Shown: positions 45,557 through 55,692, numbered from the stretch's first letter. The stretch: 64,000 nucleotides of DNA from Siccirubricoccus deserti (GCF_014283215.1 NZ_JACOMF010000019.1:1-64000), one strand, 5' to 3'. The notes: generated by a model from the letters alone, not told the origin. Numbers and translations: made by a program.

Positions 45557-46618
45557 CTATTCGGCCGCCGCCGCGTGGCCGCCCTGGAACTCCGGCGCGA
45601 CCCGGGTCATGAACAGCCGGATCGATTCCCTTGTTGCCTCCGCCGACATCGGGCCGAGCCGGAAGGAGCAGATCACGCCACCGACGCCGGTGCGGTCGAT
45701 TTCCGCCATCCGCGCCGCGACGGTGGCGGGCGAGCCATGGATCAGCGCGTGGTCCAGTTGCACCCGGGCTGGCGGCACCACCTCCTGCACCATGCGGATG
45801 CCCTGCTCCGCATAGACCTTCTCCCGCATCTCGCGGCGGTGCTGCTGCATCGCCTCGAAGGCGGGGATGCCGATGCGCGCCGCCTCGGCGTCGGTCTCGG
45901 CCACCACCACGTTGCGCCAGACCCAGCTTTCATCCATGCAGCGGGCGATGGTCGCCTCGTCATGGCCGCTTGCGGCAAGCTCGGCGCGATAGGCGGAGAG
46001 GCGGTGCCGCGTCGCCTCCAGCGACTGCACATTCATCATGAAGGGCAGGCCGCGCCGCGCGAGATGCAGCGCACCTTCTTCGGAGGAGGCGGCGCGCAGC
46101 ACCACCGGATGCGGCGTGGTGTAGCAGGCAGGGCGCAGCCGGGGTGCCTTCAGGTCCCAGAACTTTCCCTTGTGCTCGAAGCCGGAGGGACTGTTCCAGG
46201 CCTTCAGCATGATTGCCTCGGCCTCCTCATATCGCGCCTGCGCCTCCTGCCAGTCGATGCCGTAGCCCTGGTATTCGTAGACGTTGTAGGCGGTGCCGCG
46301 GCCGAGGCCGACGATCAGCCGGCCCTGGCCAAGGTTGTCGAGCAGCGCGATCTGCTCGGCGAGGCGCACCGGGTGGTGCAGCGAGACCTGCGCCACGGCG
46401 AAGCCGACCTTCAGCCGCGTCGTCGCCGCCAGCACCGCGGCGGCGAAGGTGGTCGGGTCGACATAGGCGCAATTGCCGTCGAAATGGTGCTCCGCGAGCC
46501 ACAGCACCTCGACGCCAAGCGCGTCGCAGAGCTGGGCCTCGGCAATGCATTCGGCGATGACGCGGGCGTCGCTCTCCGGCTCCCGGCTTTCGGGGAACAG
46601 GAAATTGCTGAAGCGCAT
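45557..46618 (-). CDS. LLM-class flavin-dependent monooxygenase (luciferase-like)
   Basis: The 353-residue protein has the bacterial-luciferase TIM-barrel pattern: EVLWLAEHHF near residue 37, TTRLKVGFAVAQVSLHHPVRLAEQIALLD and GRLIVGLGRGTAYN. It needs reduced flavin, supplied by a reductase, to oxidise a substrate that the sequence does not reveal. It is a single gene, convergent with the KGG gene and divergent from the DUF6489-like gene. Confidence 0.92.
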   Translation of the reverse strand: MRFSNFLFPESREPESDARVIAECIAEAQLCDALGVEVLWLAEHHFDGNCAYVDPTTFAAAVLAATTRLKVGFAVAQVSLHHPVRLAEQIALLDNLGQGRLIVGLGRGTAYNVYEYQGYGIDWQEAQARYEEAEAIMLKAWNSPSGFEHKGKFWDLKAPRLRPACYTTPHPVVLRAASSEEGALHLARRGLPFMMNVQSLEATRHRLSAYRAELAASGHDEATIARCMDESWVWRNVVVAETDAEAARIGIPAFEAMQQHRREMREKVYAEQGIRMVQEVVPPARVQLDHALIHGSPATVAARMAEIDRTGVGGVICSFRLGPMSAEATRESIRLFMTRVAPEFQGGHAAAAE

Positions 46619-46803
46619 GCGTCTCTCCGTTCGGCAGGGCAGGCAAGCCTAGCCGCTTGGCACGCCGCGGCAAGCCGCGGGCGGGCGGCGGCATTGCGGC
46701 GCCCGGGCGGCTTCGTAACGCTGTTGCCGCCACGCTGGCAGCGGCGCCCGGTGTGGGCCATATGCCAGGGTGGAGAGCCAGCGCATCAGCATCAGGGACA
46801 GCG

Positions 46804-47085
46804 ATGAAGGTCAACCTCGAGGTCGATTGCACCCCGGAAGAAGCCCGGCGCTTCCTCGGCCTGCCCGACCTGCAGCCGATGCAGGAGGCGGTGATGGCCA
46901 AGCTGCAGCAGCAGATGCTGGAGGCGATCGCCGCCGCCTCCCCCGAGGCGCTGCTCAAGGCCTGGATGCCGATGGCGCCGCAATCGTCGGACCAACTGCG
47001 CGACGCGGTCGCCGGGCTGTTCCGCATGTTCACCCCGGGCAGTGGCGGCTGGCCGGGACCGGGTCCGCGGCAGGACAAGGACTGA
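46804..47085 (+). CDS. DUF6489-like small conserved protein
   Basis: The 93-residue protein starts MKVNLEVDCTPEEARRFLGL and contains a helical DLQPMQEAVMAKLQQQML region with a KAWMP motif, the pattern of DUF6489-type proteins of alphaproteobacteria. I recognise the family by pattern but know no function. The Met/Gln-rich helix could be a coiled coil. It ends 11 bases before the TonB-like gene and probably shares its transcript. Confidence 0.7.
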   Translation: MKVNLEVDCTPEEARRFLGLPDLQPMQEAVMAKLQQQMLEAIAAASPEALLKAWMPMAPQSSDQLRDAVAGLFRMFTPGSGGWPGPGPRQDKD

Positions 47086-47095
47086 TCCGCGGGCG

Positions 47096-48121
47096 ATGGC
47101 CGGGTTGATCGCCGACCCGGCGCTGCGGCCGCGCGACCGCGGCCGGCGCGGAGGATGGCGGCGCGACCGCTGGCGGCGACGCGCTCCGGTCGCCGCTTCG
47201 GTGCTGCTGCACCTCGGCTTCTTCGCGCTGGTGATGCTGGCATTGCTGACGCGGGAGAAGCCGCCGGAGCCGCTGCCGCCGCCGGCCTATGCGGTCTACT
47301 ACCAGTCCGGCGCACCGGACCGGCCGGGCGAGCCGGAGGCCGAGGCCCAGGCTGAGCGCACCGCCCCGCCGCCTGAGCCGCCATCCGTGGCCGCCCCGCC
47401 AGCGCCGCCGCCGCTGCCTGATCTGCCCGTGCCGGAGACGCCACGGCCGCCCACCGCGCCGCCGTTGTTGGCTGAGCCCGCCCCGCCGATGCCGCCGCCC
47501 GCGCAGCCGGAGACCGCGGCACCACCGCCGGCGCCGCCGCGCCCCGACCCGCAGGTGGCGGTGCTGCCGCCGCGGCCGGTGCCCGCCCCGCTGCCGCTGC
47601 CGCCACCCCCGCCGGCCCCACCACGGGAGGTACCGCGGGGCGAAGCCGCGCCAGCGCCGCAGCGGCTACCGGGCCTCTACCTGCCGGAGGCACTGGCGCT
47701 CACCCGGCCGCAAACCCGGCCGGCGCCGTCACGGCCGGAGGCCCCGCGCCGCCGGCTCGACTTGGCGCTCGGGCCGCTGCCGCCGCCGGGGCGGTTCTCG
47801 GTGGAGCCGGAAACCGATGTGCGTGGCGCCAAGGTCGGGCCCGACTGGCGCAATGCCTTCCGCCGCTGGCTGGAGGAAAACAAGCGCTATCCGGAGAATG
47901 CCCGGGTGGTTGGCGAGCAGGGGACCAACCGGGTGGAACTGCAGGTGGCGCCGGATGGCAGGGTGCGCTCGGCCCGGCTGGTTCGCCAATCCGGCTCGGT
48001 CTGGCTGGATGCCGGGACGCTGAGCCTGTTCCGCGGCGCCAACCTGCCGCCCTTCCCGGCCGGCGCGGACCCGGGCGGCGTCACCGTGGACCTGACGATC
48101 CACTACATCCTGATCCGCTGA
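47096..48121 (+). CDS. TonB-family energy-transducing protein
   Basis: The 341-residue protein has a basic cytoplasmic start, one membrane anchor (VAASVLLHLGFFALVMLALL, about residues 33-52), a very long proline-rich periplasmic stretch (about 57-200) and a C-terminal TonB-like domain with VGPDWRNAFRRWLEENKRYPE and VELQVAPDGRVRSARLVRQSG. TonB proteins carry inner-membrane proton-motive energy to outer-membrane receptors through ExbB/ExbD. Neither exbB/exbD nor a TonB-dependent receptor is adjacent. It is convergent with tamB. Confidence 0.85.
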   Translation: MAGLIADPALRPRDRGRRGGWRRDRWRRRAPVAASVLLHLGFFALVMLALLTREKPPEPLPPPAYAVYYQSGAPDRPGEPEAEAQAERTAPPPEPPSVAAPPAPPPLPDLPVPETPRPPTAPPLLAEPAPPMPPPAQPETAAPPPAPPRPDPQVAVLPPRPVPAPLPLPPPPPAPPREVPRGEAAPAPQRLPGLYLPEALALTRPQTRPAPSRPEAPRRRLDLALGPLPPPGRFSVEPETDVRGAKVGPDWRNAFRRWLEENKRYPENARVVGEQGTNRVELQVAPDGRVRSARLVRQSGSVWLDAGTLSLFRGANLPPFPAGADPGGVTVDLTIHYILIR

Positions 48122-48166
48122 GCGGCACCGCGGGACCCTGCCTCCGATGGCACCGGGTCGCCGGCC

Positions 48167-51100
48167 TCAGTACTCGAACTCGTAGGACAGCCCAACGCGG
48201 TCGCCGGCCGGGCCGGTCGCGGTCTGGCCTTCCAGCTTCAGGTTGGGGGTGATCTCCACCTGCACACCGACGCCGGTCTGGCCGCCGTGAGTGCCCTGCC
48301 GGACCCCGAGGTAGACCCCCGGCGCCACATAGCGCCCTGCCTCCACCGAAGCCCCGGTGCTGCCCTCGCCGCCCGAGACCCCGAGCCGGTCGAGGCCGAG
48401 GGCGCTGCGCACCTTGTCCAACGGGCTGGCCCCACCACCGCCGATGCCGGTCAGCTGCGCCAGCGCCTGGGCGAGCTGAGCGATCTCAAAGGGCGAGAGG
48501 TTGCTGGTGGCGCGGTCGAACAGCAGCCGGGCCAGGATCTCATCCTGCGGCAGCTCGGGCGAGGAGCTGAACTTCACCTCCGGCGCGGCCGGTGACCCGC
48601 TGACCGAGACGGTGATGGTGGTGGCCCGCGCCGTGGCCTGCGCCGCAAGATCGAGCTGCGGCATCAGCGTGCCGGAGGCGAAGCTGATGCTGCCGCGCTG
48701 GAAGTTCAGCCGGCGCGCCAGCACGTCCAGCGTGCCGCGGCGGAGGGTCAGGCTGCCGTTCGGCACCGGCGCGGCGACGGTGCCGCCGATGTCGATGCTG
48801 CCGCCCAGCTCCACATCGATGCCACGCCCGCGGATGAAGACCCCGCGCGGCGCCACCAGCTTCACCGCCAGGCCGAGTGGCGGGGCCGGCGGACCGGAAG
48901 GCGGCGCGGCGGGGCGCGGCGGCGGCAGCACGCCGGGCGCGGCGCGGCCGCGATGGCGGACGTTCTCCAGGGTTGGCACGCTGGTGGGCAGGGTCTGCGG
49001 CACCCGGATCTCCGCCTGCTGGATGCGCACCTCGCCGGCCACCTGGCCGCCGCCGGTGAGCGGGCCGGTGACCTTCAGATCGGCGCCGATGGTCGCGGTG
49101 ACGAGGTCTGATGCCACCGGCTGGGCATTGCGGGCGGCGATGGTGATGTCGGCCGGGAACCCCGGTGCCCCGGCATCGACAGTGCCGCTGACGGTGATGC
49201 TGCCGTTGCCGGCGGTGCGGGCGCGGAGCTGCTCAATCACCAGCCGCGTGCCGTCGCCGGTCAGCATGCCGGTGATGTCCCGCAGCCGGACGCCGAGCGC
49301 GGCATTGCGGTAGTCGCCGCCCGACAGCATGGCCCGGCCGCCGAAGCGCGGCGCGCCCACGGTGCCCTCCGCCCGCAGTGCCACCGCCAGCCGCCCGGCC
49401 ACCCGGTCCGCCCCGGCGGCGAGGAAGGGCTGCGCCAGCGGCGCGATGTTCAGCCCGCCATCCAGGGTGGCGGCGAGCGACGCCGTGGGGCCGAAGCCCT
49501 CCGGCAGCCTGGCGGTGGCGGTCAGGGTGCCGGCCGGCCCGGCCGCCAACTCGGCGCGGGCGGTGACGGCGGTGCCGTTGAGATTGGCCTCGGCGCGCAG
49601 CCCGAGGGCAGGCAGGCCCTGTGCCCAATCGGCGCCGGCGCCGAGCCCCTCGCCGTTCAGGGTCAGGCGGAGCTCCGGCTTCGCCACCGGGCCGGTGGCG
49701 CGCAGCTCGGCGGCGAGAGTGCCGCGCGGCTTCACATCGGGTGCGAGGCGCTCGGCGATCGCCAGTGGCAGGGCAGTGAGGGTGGCGGTGATGTCGGCCC
49801 GCTCCGGGCCCCAGCGTCCGGAGGCTCGCAACTGCCCGCCGCGGCCGATCTGCAGGGCCAGCGGCGCCAGCTCCACCCCGCCGTCGCCGCCGAGGGTCAC
49901 CTGGGTGGGGGCGGCGAGGCGAAGGCTTTCCTCCATGGCCCGCGCTTCCAACGCCGCCAGCGCCAGCCGCCAGCCGCCCTCGATCTGGCTCACCCGGCCA
50001 CGGCCCTCGACTGAGCCTTCGGGGGCGCGGCCTTGCAGGGTCCAGTCGAGCGCCACCGGGGTGCCGGCAACCGTCGCCTGCAGGCTGCCCGCAGTCTCGC
50101 CATAGGCGAGGCGCGGAGCGTCCAGCTTCGCGTCAAAGCCCTGCATCCCGTCGCGCGGCGTCAGCGTCGCCGTCAGGCTCAGCCGCCCGCCGAGGCCGGG
50201 CTGTCCGGCGAGGCGGCCGAGCGGGGCGAGGTCGGATGCCTCCAGCCGTGCCTCGCCGTCGAACACCGGCCCGGCCGGATCGAGCATGCCGGTGGCGGTG
50301 AGGGTGGCCGGGCCCAGCCGCGCCTCGCCCTGCTCGATCCGCACCATCGAGCCCTCCGGCTGGCCGCGGAAGGCGAGGGCGAGGGGCAGTCCGTCCAACT
50401 TGCCATCCAGGGTTGCGGTGCCGCGCGGCGCGGTGGCCGGGGTGGCGATGGTGGCATCCAGCGCCAGCCCTTCCAGCACCCGTCCGGCAACGGCGATGCG
50501 GCCGGAGCGGGCGGTGACGACCAGATCCGGGTCGGTGAGCTTGCCGCTGGCCTGGACACGCGCCTCCAGCGCGCCTTCGGAGCCGCCACCGAGCACCGCC
50601 AGCCTCGGCAGCGACAGGGTTGCATCGAGGGCGATGGGCTCGGCCAGGCTGCCGGCGGCGGTCAGCCGCCCCTCGGCGCCCTCCAGGCGGAGGTCGAGTT
50701 CGGGGCCGGGCAGGGCGGCCTTGAGCGCCAGCCGCGGCGTCGGGCCGAGCACCGCATCGGCCTGGGCAACGCCGGTGGCAAAGCCTGCGGGGGTGGCGGT
50801 GAGGTCGATGGTAGGCCGGCCGATGGTGCCGCCGATCGCCGCCTCGGCATGCACCCCCTGCCAGGCGAGGCCGACCGGCAGCAGCGCGCCGAAGCGGGTG
50901 GAGGCGGCGAGGTCGAGCACCAGCCGCAAATCCAGCGCCTCGGTCGCCAGGGCGGCGGTGCCGGTGGCGGTGGCGGTGCCGGCCGGCAGTTGCAGTGCGA
51001 GCTCGCGCAGGGCGACGCGCTGGTTGGCCGCCATGTCGGCATCGAGCGCGAAGGTCAGCGGGGTCGCCAGCGGCGCGGCATCGGGCGGCAGCAGCGGCGC

Positions 51101-51940
51101 GGCCCGCACCGCGCCGCGCAGGGTCGCGCCCAGCGCGCCATCCGGCCGGGCGCGAATTGTGCCATCGGCGGTGATGGCGATATCCGGCCCCAACCCGCCG
51201 CGGAGCGTCAGCGCCGCGCCGCTGGCCGGGCCATCCAGGGTGAGGTCCAGCGCCAGCGGCTGGTCGGGGAAGCCGGCCAGGGTCGGGCCGAGGCCGCCTG
51301 CCGCCTCGCGCGCCGCGAGCTTCGCCGAGAGCCGGTCCTCCGCCGGGGTCAGCGCCAGGGCGAGAGTGGCGCCACCCTCCCGGTCCAGTCGGCGCAGGTC
51401 GAGATTGGCATGCAGCGCCCCGGCCGCCAGCCGCGCATTGCCGCCGGCGGAGAAGGCTGCCGTCTGGCCCAGCAGCGCCTCGCCCAACTCCAGCCGATCG
51501 ATCGCCAACCGGTCGAGTTCGACCGTCACCGGCAGGCTCGGCAGTTGCGGCAGCACGGTCTCGCCGGGCTGGGTCGGCTCGGGCGGGGTGTCGCCGGCGG
51601 CCGGCGGACGCTCCATCACCACCCGCGCCGCCTCGATCACCTTGATGCGGACGCTGCGCCGGGCCAGTGCCAGCAGATCGAGGTCGATCCGGGCGTCCTC
51701 CAGCACCAGCCAGACGCCCTGTTCATCGGCCATGGTCACCCGGGCGACGCCGGGATGCCCCGGCAGCGGGCCGTGCAGCCCCTCGATCGTGAGCCCCGGC
51801 ACCTGCGCCGCGGCGAGCCTGGCCAAGCTCTCACGCCCGCCCTCGGTGTTCACCCAGACCAGCCCGCCCGCAACTGCCAGCAATGGCAGCATCACCAGCA
51901 ACGCCAGGCCGCCGAACACCCACTTCGCGATGCGCTTCAC
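48167..51940 (-). CDS. tamB: translocation and assembly module subunit TamB
   Basis: The 1257-residue protein has one N-terminal membrane anchor (WVFGGLALLVMLPLLAVAGG) and a long beta-rich body of repeated short strands, the AsmA-like/TamB bridge, ending in the DUF490-type C-terminal domain with KVRSALGLDRLGVSGGEG. It spans the periplasm and is thought to move lipids or assemble barrels with TamA. The GTG start at 51940 shares one base with the tamA stop, so they are translated together. Confidence 0.93.
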   Translation of the reverse strand: MKRIAKWVFGGLALLVMLPLLAVAGGLVWVNTEGGRESLARLAAAQVPGLTIEGLHGPLPGHPGVARVTMADEQGVWLVLEDARIDLDLLALARRSVRIKVIEAARVVMERPPAAGDTPPEPTQPGETVLPQLPSLPVTVELDRLAIDRLELGEALLGQTAAFSAGGNARLAAGALHANLDLRRLDREGGATLALALTPAEDRLSAKLAAREAAGGLGPTLAGFPDQPLALDLTLDGPASGAALTLRGGLGPDIAITADGTIRARPDGALGATLRGAVRAAPLLPPDAAPLATPLTFALDADMAANQRVALRELALQLPAGTATATGTAALATEALDLRLVLDLAASTRFGALLPVGLAWQGVHAEAAIGGTIGRPTIDLTATPAGFATGVAQADAVLGPTPRLALKAALPGPELDLRLEGAEGRLTAAGSLAEPIALDATLSLPRLAVLGGGSEGALEARVQASGKLTDPDLVVTARSGRIAVAGRVLEGLALDATIATPATAPRGTATLDGKLDGLPLALAFRGQPEGSMVRIEQGEARLGPATLTATGMLDPAGPVFDGEARLEASDLAPLGRLAGQPGLGGRLSLTATLTPRDGMQGFDAKLDAPRLAYGETAGSLQATVAGTPVALDWTLQGRAPEGSVEGRGRVSQIEGGWRLALAALEARAMEESLRLAAPTQVTLGGDGGVELAPLALQIGRGGQLRASGRWGPERADITATLTALPLAIAERLAPDVKPRGTLAAELRATGPVAKPELRLTLNGEGLGAGADWAQGLPALGLRAEANLNGTAVTARAELAAGPAGTLTATARLPEGFGPTASLAATLDGGLNIAPLAQPFLAAGADRVAGRLAVALRAEGTVGAPRFGGRAMLSGGDYRNAALGVRLRDITGMLTGDGTRLVIEQLRARTAGNGSITVSGTVDAGAPGFPADITIAARNAQPVASDLVTATIGADLKVTGPLTGGGQVAGEVRIQQAEIRVPQTLPTSVPTLENVRHRGRAAPGVLPPPRPAAPPSGPPAPPLGLAVKLVAPRGVFIRGRGIDVELGGSIDIGGTVAAPVPNGSLTLRRGTLDVLARRLNFQRGSISFASGTLMPQLDLAAQATARATTITVSVSGSPAAPEVKFSSSPELPQDEILARLLFDRATSNLSPFEIAQLAQALAQLTGIGGGGASPLDKVRSALGLDRLGVSGGEGSTGASVEAGRYVAPGVYLGVRQGTHGGQTGVGVQVEITPNLKLEGQTATGPAGDRVGLSYEFEY

Positions 51941-53859
51941 TAGAATGCCTGACCAATCCCGACATAGAGGCCGTAGCCCGACGAACCTGGCTGCCTGACC
52001 AGCGGCAGCGCCACATCGGCGCGGATCGGGCCGATGGCGGTGTAGTACCGCACGCCGAGCCCGGCCCCGACCCGCAGCGAGGAGAAATCCGGCGCCGAGG
52101 TCACCCCGACCGTACCGGCATCGACGAAGGCAACGCCGCCGATGTCGCCCCAGATCCGCTGGCGCCACTCGACGCTCGCCTCCAGCAGGCTGGCGCCGCC
52201 GGAAGGCCTGTTGCGCTCGTCGCGCGGGCCGATCGACTGGTAGTCGTAGCCGCGCACCGAGCCGCCGCCACCGGCGTAGTAGCGCTGGTGCCGCGGCACC
52301 TCTCCGGTGCCGGCCCCCATCAGCGAGCCGATGGTGCCGCGCATCGCCAGGATCCCGCGCTTCTCGCCCAGCAGGTCGAAATAGGTACTGCCGGTCACCC
52401 GCAACGGTGCGAAGGCGGCGGAATCACGGAAGCTCCAGGATGGGGTCAGGGTGCCACTCACTCGGTAACCCTTGGACGGGTCGAGCAGGCTGTCGGCGCC
52501 GTCATAGCGCCCACCGAACTGGAAGCCGGCGATCTGGTAAGGGTCCAGCTTGCCGTCAGGGGGGCCAATGCTGCCGAAATCCATCACCGGACCGAGATTG
52601 TAGCTGAGCCGCTCGCTCACCCGCCGCTCCACCAGCAGGGAGGCGGTGATGGCGTCGCGGTCATAGGCGTCCAGCCGTTCCCGCAGCGCCGCGGCATTGC
52701 CGAGCAGGCTCCAATCCGGCCCGAGCAGCCTGTCGAGCGCGCCTGGGTCGCGGTAGCTGGCGCCGATCCGGTAGGTGGATTTGTCGAGGCCGCCGCCGGC
52801 GCCAAGCCGCGCCACCTCGGCTTCCAGCCTTAGCCGCTCGGCGCCGCCGAACAGGTTGCGGTGTTCCCAATAGACCCTAGCGGAGGGGCCGTAGTTGGTC
52901 TCATAGGCGGCACTGAAGCCGACCGCGTGGCGTGCCCGCTCGGCGACGGTGAAGGTCACCGGCAGATTGCCGGTCTGGTCGAGCCGCTCCGCCGCCCGGG
53001 AGCGAACCGAGCCGAAGACGCCGAGCGCCATCAGGTCGCGCCGCTGCTGCTCAAGCCGCGCCGGGCTGTAGGGTTCGCCGGCGATGCGCGATGCCTGGCG
53101 CTGCAGGAAGCCCTGGTCCACCTGGGTCGCGCCCTCCACCACCGGGTGGGCGAAACGGGCGGCGGGGCCGGGGGCGAGGTGCCAGGCCACCTCCATGGAT
53201 TTGCGGTCGTGGTCCACCAGGGTTTCCCGGTTGGCGACCGTCGCCAGCGGATGGCCGGCGGCGAGCAGCCGGTCCAGCAGGGTGCGTTCCGCCGCCAGCA
53301 CCGGCGCGGCGCGGGCCGGGTCGCCGGGGGCAAGGCCGAAGGGGGTGGCGGTGACGGCGGCGACCGCGGCGGCCTCGGCTGGGTCGGCGGCGCGGACGGT
53401 GACGCTGGCGATGCGGTAGCGCTCGCCCGGCGTCGCCTCGATCCGGATCGGCAGTGGGCGAGTGCGGCTGGCCTCCAGCCGTTCCAGCAGGTTGGGGCTG
53501 CCGAGCGGCTGGCCGTCCAGGATGATCCGCGTCGTGCCACCCCAGTAGCCTTCCGATTGCAGAGCCTGCTGCAGTCGTTCCCGGTCCCCCTCGGCCCGGC
53601 CGATGACGCCGCCGGCGCTGGTCGGCGCCGGTTCGCGCAGCGCGGCCAGCTGCGAGGAGGCGGCCAGCGCGGCGTCGAGCGCATCATCGCCGGTCGGGAC
53701 GATCTCCAGCGCATAGGGCAGCACCTCGGCCGGCTCCGGCGGCGGGGCGGCTTCCTGCGCCAGCGCGAGGCCGGCCAGCATCAGCAGCAGGGCAGGGAGG
53801 AGGCGTCGTAGGGCTGGTGGCACTATTGCGGAAGCGCCTGATAGCGTGCGGGTTCCCAA
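51940..53859 (-). CDS. tamA: translocation and assembly module outer-membrane subunit TamA
   Basis: The 639-residue Omp85-family protein has a signal peptide (LLPALLLMLAGLALA), three POTRA-like domains and a 16-strand barrel ending in LYVGIGQAF. VRGYDYQSIGPRDERN near residue 530 matches the VRGY-type lid motif. It forms TAM with TamB. The frame begins with TTG 53859; GTG 53823 is an equally good start, as it gives a tidier signal peptide. The gene is divergent from the M20 hydrolase. Confidence 0.93.
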   Translation of the reverse strand: MGTRTLSGASAIVPPALRRLLPALLLMLAGLALAQEAAPPPEPAEVLPYALEIVPTGDDALDAALAASSQLAALREPAPTSAGGVIGRAEGDRERLQQALQSEGYWGGTTRIILDGQPLGSPNLLERLEASRTRPLPIRIEATPGERYRIASVTVRAADPAEAAAVAAVTATPFGLAPGDPARAAPVLAAERTLLDRLLAAGHPLATVANRETLVDHDRKSMEVAWHLAPGPAARFAHPVVEGATQVDQGFLQRQASRIAGEPYSPARLEQQRRDLMALGVFGSVRSRAAERLDQTGNLPVTFTVAERARHAVGFSAAYETNYGPSARVYWEHRNLFGGAERLRLEAEVARLGAGGGLDKSTYRIGASYRDPGALDRLLGPDWSLLGNAAALRERLDAYDRDAITASLLVERRVSERLSYNLGPVMDFGSIGPPDGKLDPYQIAGFQFGGRYDGADSLLDPSKGYRVSGTLTPSWSFRDSAAFAPLRVTGSTYFDLLGEKRGILAMRGTIGSLMGAGTGEVPRHQRYYAGGGGSVRGYDYQSIGPRDERNRPSGGASLLEASVEWRQRIWGDIGGVAFVDAGTVGVTSAPDFSSLRVGAGLGVRYYTAIGPIRADVALPLVRQPGSSGYGLYVGIGQAF

Positions 53860-53917
53860 CTGGTTTCCGATTCGACCGATGGTGGCGGGCGTCCAGAGGT
53901 GACACTAGGCTGCTTCG

Positions 53918-55075
53918 ATGGATGCTTTACTCATAGATGAACTGACCGGCTGGCGTCGCCACCTGCATGCCAACCCCGGACTGACCCTGCATGAGGGTCC
54001 GACCGCCGTCTTCGTTGCCGAGAAACTGCGGGCGTTGGGCGTCGATGTGGTGGAAGGCGTCGGCGGTCACGGTGTGGTGGGTACCATCCGGCGCGCTGGC
54101 GGGACAGGCAGCAACCGCGCGGTCGGGCTGCGCGGCGACATGGATGCGCTACCGATCCAAGAGCTGAATCCGCTGCTGCCATATCGTTCCATCGTGCCCG
54201 GGGTGATGCATGCCTGTGGCCATGACGGGCATACCGTGGCGCTGCTGGGTGCCGCCGCGCTGTTGGTCGCCGATCCCGACTGGTCCGGCACGGTGCATCT
54301 GGTGTTCCAGCCGGCGGAGGAGGGCGGCGGCGGCGCCCGGGCGATGATCGCCGCTGGCCTCTTCGCCCGCTTCCCGATGGAGCGGATCTTCGGCTGGCAT
54401 AATTGGCCCGGGTTGGCGGCCGGGACCATTGCGGTGCACGACAGCGCGGTGATGGCCGCCGGCGCCCGCTTCGCCATCTCCTTCGAGGGCCATGCGGGCC
54501 ACGCCGCCCTGCCGCATCTGACCCGCGACCCGATGCTTGGCGCCGGCCACTGCATCGTCGCGCTGCAATCCATCATCGCCCGCAACATCGACCCGCTGCA
54601 GGCTGGCGTGGTCAGCGTGACGGTGGCCGAGGCCGGGGAGGCGCAGAACCAGGTATCCCACCGGGCGAGGCTGAAGGGCACCGCGCGCTGGCTGACCGAT
54701 GCCACCGGCACGGCGATCGAGCAGGGCATGCGCCGCATCGCCGGCGGCATCGCCGCAGCCTTCGGGCTGGAGGCGGAGGTGGAGTTCCGGGTTGGCGTGC
54801 CGGTGACGGCGAACCATCCGGCGGAGCGCGAGCTGGCCGCGGCGGCGGCTGGCGCGGTGACGGAGTTGCGCCGCGACCTGGCCCCGGCGATGACGGGCGA
54901 GGATTTCTCCTGGTTCCTGAAGCAGGTGCCCGGCGCCTTCGTCTGGATCGGCAATGGTCCGGGCGATGGGGGGCGCGAGTTGCACAACCCGGCCTATGAC
55001 TTCAACGATGCGATCCTGCCGGTGGCGAGCCGCTACCTGGCCGAGGTGGCGAAGCGGGCGCTGGCGGCGGGGTAG
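53918..55075 (+). CDS. M20D-family metal amidohydrolase (hippurate/IAA-amino acid hydrolase type)
   Basis: The 385-residue enzyme has RRHLHANPGLTLHEG near the start, MHACGHDGHTVALLG and FQPAEEGGGGARAMI, the metal ligands of the M20D group, and a lid domain in the middle. Members cleave amide-linked acyl amino acids such as hippurate, or plant indole-acetyl-amino acids. Its exact substrate is open. It is followed 67 bases later by an acetyltransferase gene in the same direction. Confidence 0.92.
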   Translation: MDALLIDELTGWRRHLHANPGLTLHEGPTAVFVAEKLRALGVDVVEGVGGHGVVGTIRRAGGTGSNRAVGLRGDMDALPIQELNPLLPYRSIVPGVMHACGHDGHTVALLGAAALLVADPDWSGTVHLVFQPAEEGGGGARAMIAAGLFARFPMERIFGWHNWPGLAAGTIAVHDSAVMAAGARFAISFEGHAGHAALPHLTRDPMLGAGHCIVALQSIIARNIDPLQAGVVSVTVAEAGEAQNQVSHRARLKGTARWLTDATGTAIEQGMRRIAGGIAAAFGLEAEVEFRVGVPVTANHPAERELAAAAAGAVTELRRDLAPAMTGEDFSWFLKQVPGAFVWIGNGPGDGGRELHNPAYDFNDAILPVASRYLAEVAKRALAAG

Positions 55076-55142
55076 GGGTGGTGCTCCCGTTGCGCCAGAC
55101 CTGGCTTGAATCCGCCGCGCCGTGCCGGCCGCGCCCGTCCGC

Positions 55143-55655
55143 ATGGGCCTGAGCTGGCGCGCCATGCTGGCGGGCGACCTGCCCGCGGTGGCGGCGCTGG
55201 CCGAAGCACTGCACCCGGAGCATCCGGAATCCCCGGCGGTCTTCGCCGAACGCCTGGCCCTGGCGCCTGCCGGCTGCCGGGTGCTGGCATGTGGCGACGC
55301 GCTGCTCGGCTATGCGGTGATGCATCCCTGGACCGGTTTGGCGCCGCCGCCGTTGGACGCGCTGCTGGGCCGGCTGCCGGCGCGGCCCGGCGCCTGGCAC
55401 ATCCACGACGTGGCGCTGGCGCCGGAGGCACGTGGCGCAGGCCATGCGGCGGCGGTGGTGCGGGTGGTGCTCGGGCCACGGCGGGCAACGCTGGTCGCGC
55501 TGGCGGAGGCGGTGGATTACTGGTCGCGGCTGGGCTTTCGTGAGTTGCCCTGCGCGGATGCGGGGGCGCTGGCGAGCTACGGCGCGGGGGCAAGGTTCAT
55601 GGGACGCGGAGCGGTGCGGCAGGAGCAGGACACGCCGTTGCCCGCCGCCGATTGA
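55143..55655 (+). CDS. GNAT-type N-acetyltransferase
   Basis: The 170-residue protein has the GNAT core: IHDVALAPEARGAGHAAAVV near residue 88, where the RGAGHA loop binds acetyl-CoA phosphate, and YWSRLGFRELP near the end. ATG 55143 is chosen because the first strand begins right after it; a GTG at 55122 would add seven residues. Substrate unknown. Confidence 0.85.
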   Translation: MGLSWRAMLAGDLPAVAALAEALHPEHPESPAVFAERLALAPAGCRVLACGDALLGYAVMHPWTGLAPPPLDALLGRLPARPGAWHIHDVALAPEARGAGHAAAVVRVVLGPRRATLVALAEAVDYWSRLGFRELPCADAGALASYGAGARFMGRGAVRQEQDTPLPAAD

Positions 55656-55664
55656 ACCACTGGA

Positions 55665-55692
55665 GGTGCCGCAGCCGCCCGCCTGCGGCGCC
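55665..55692 (+). terminator. hairpin after acetyltransferase gene
   Basis: Ten base pairs (55665-55674 with 55683-55692, one G-T pair) enclose an 8-base loop, ten bases after the stop. No T-run. It may also end the converging HAD transcript further right. Confidence 0.45.
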
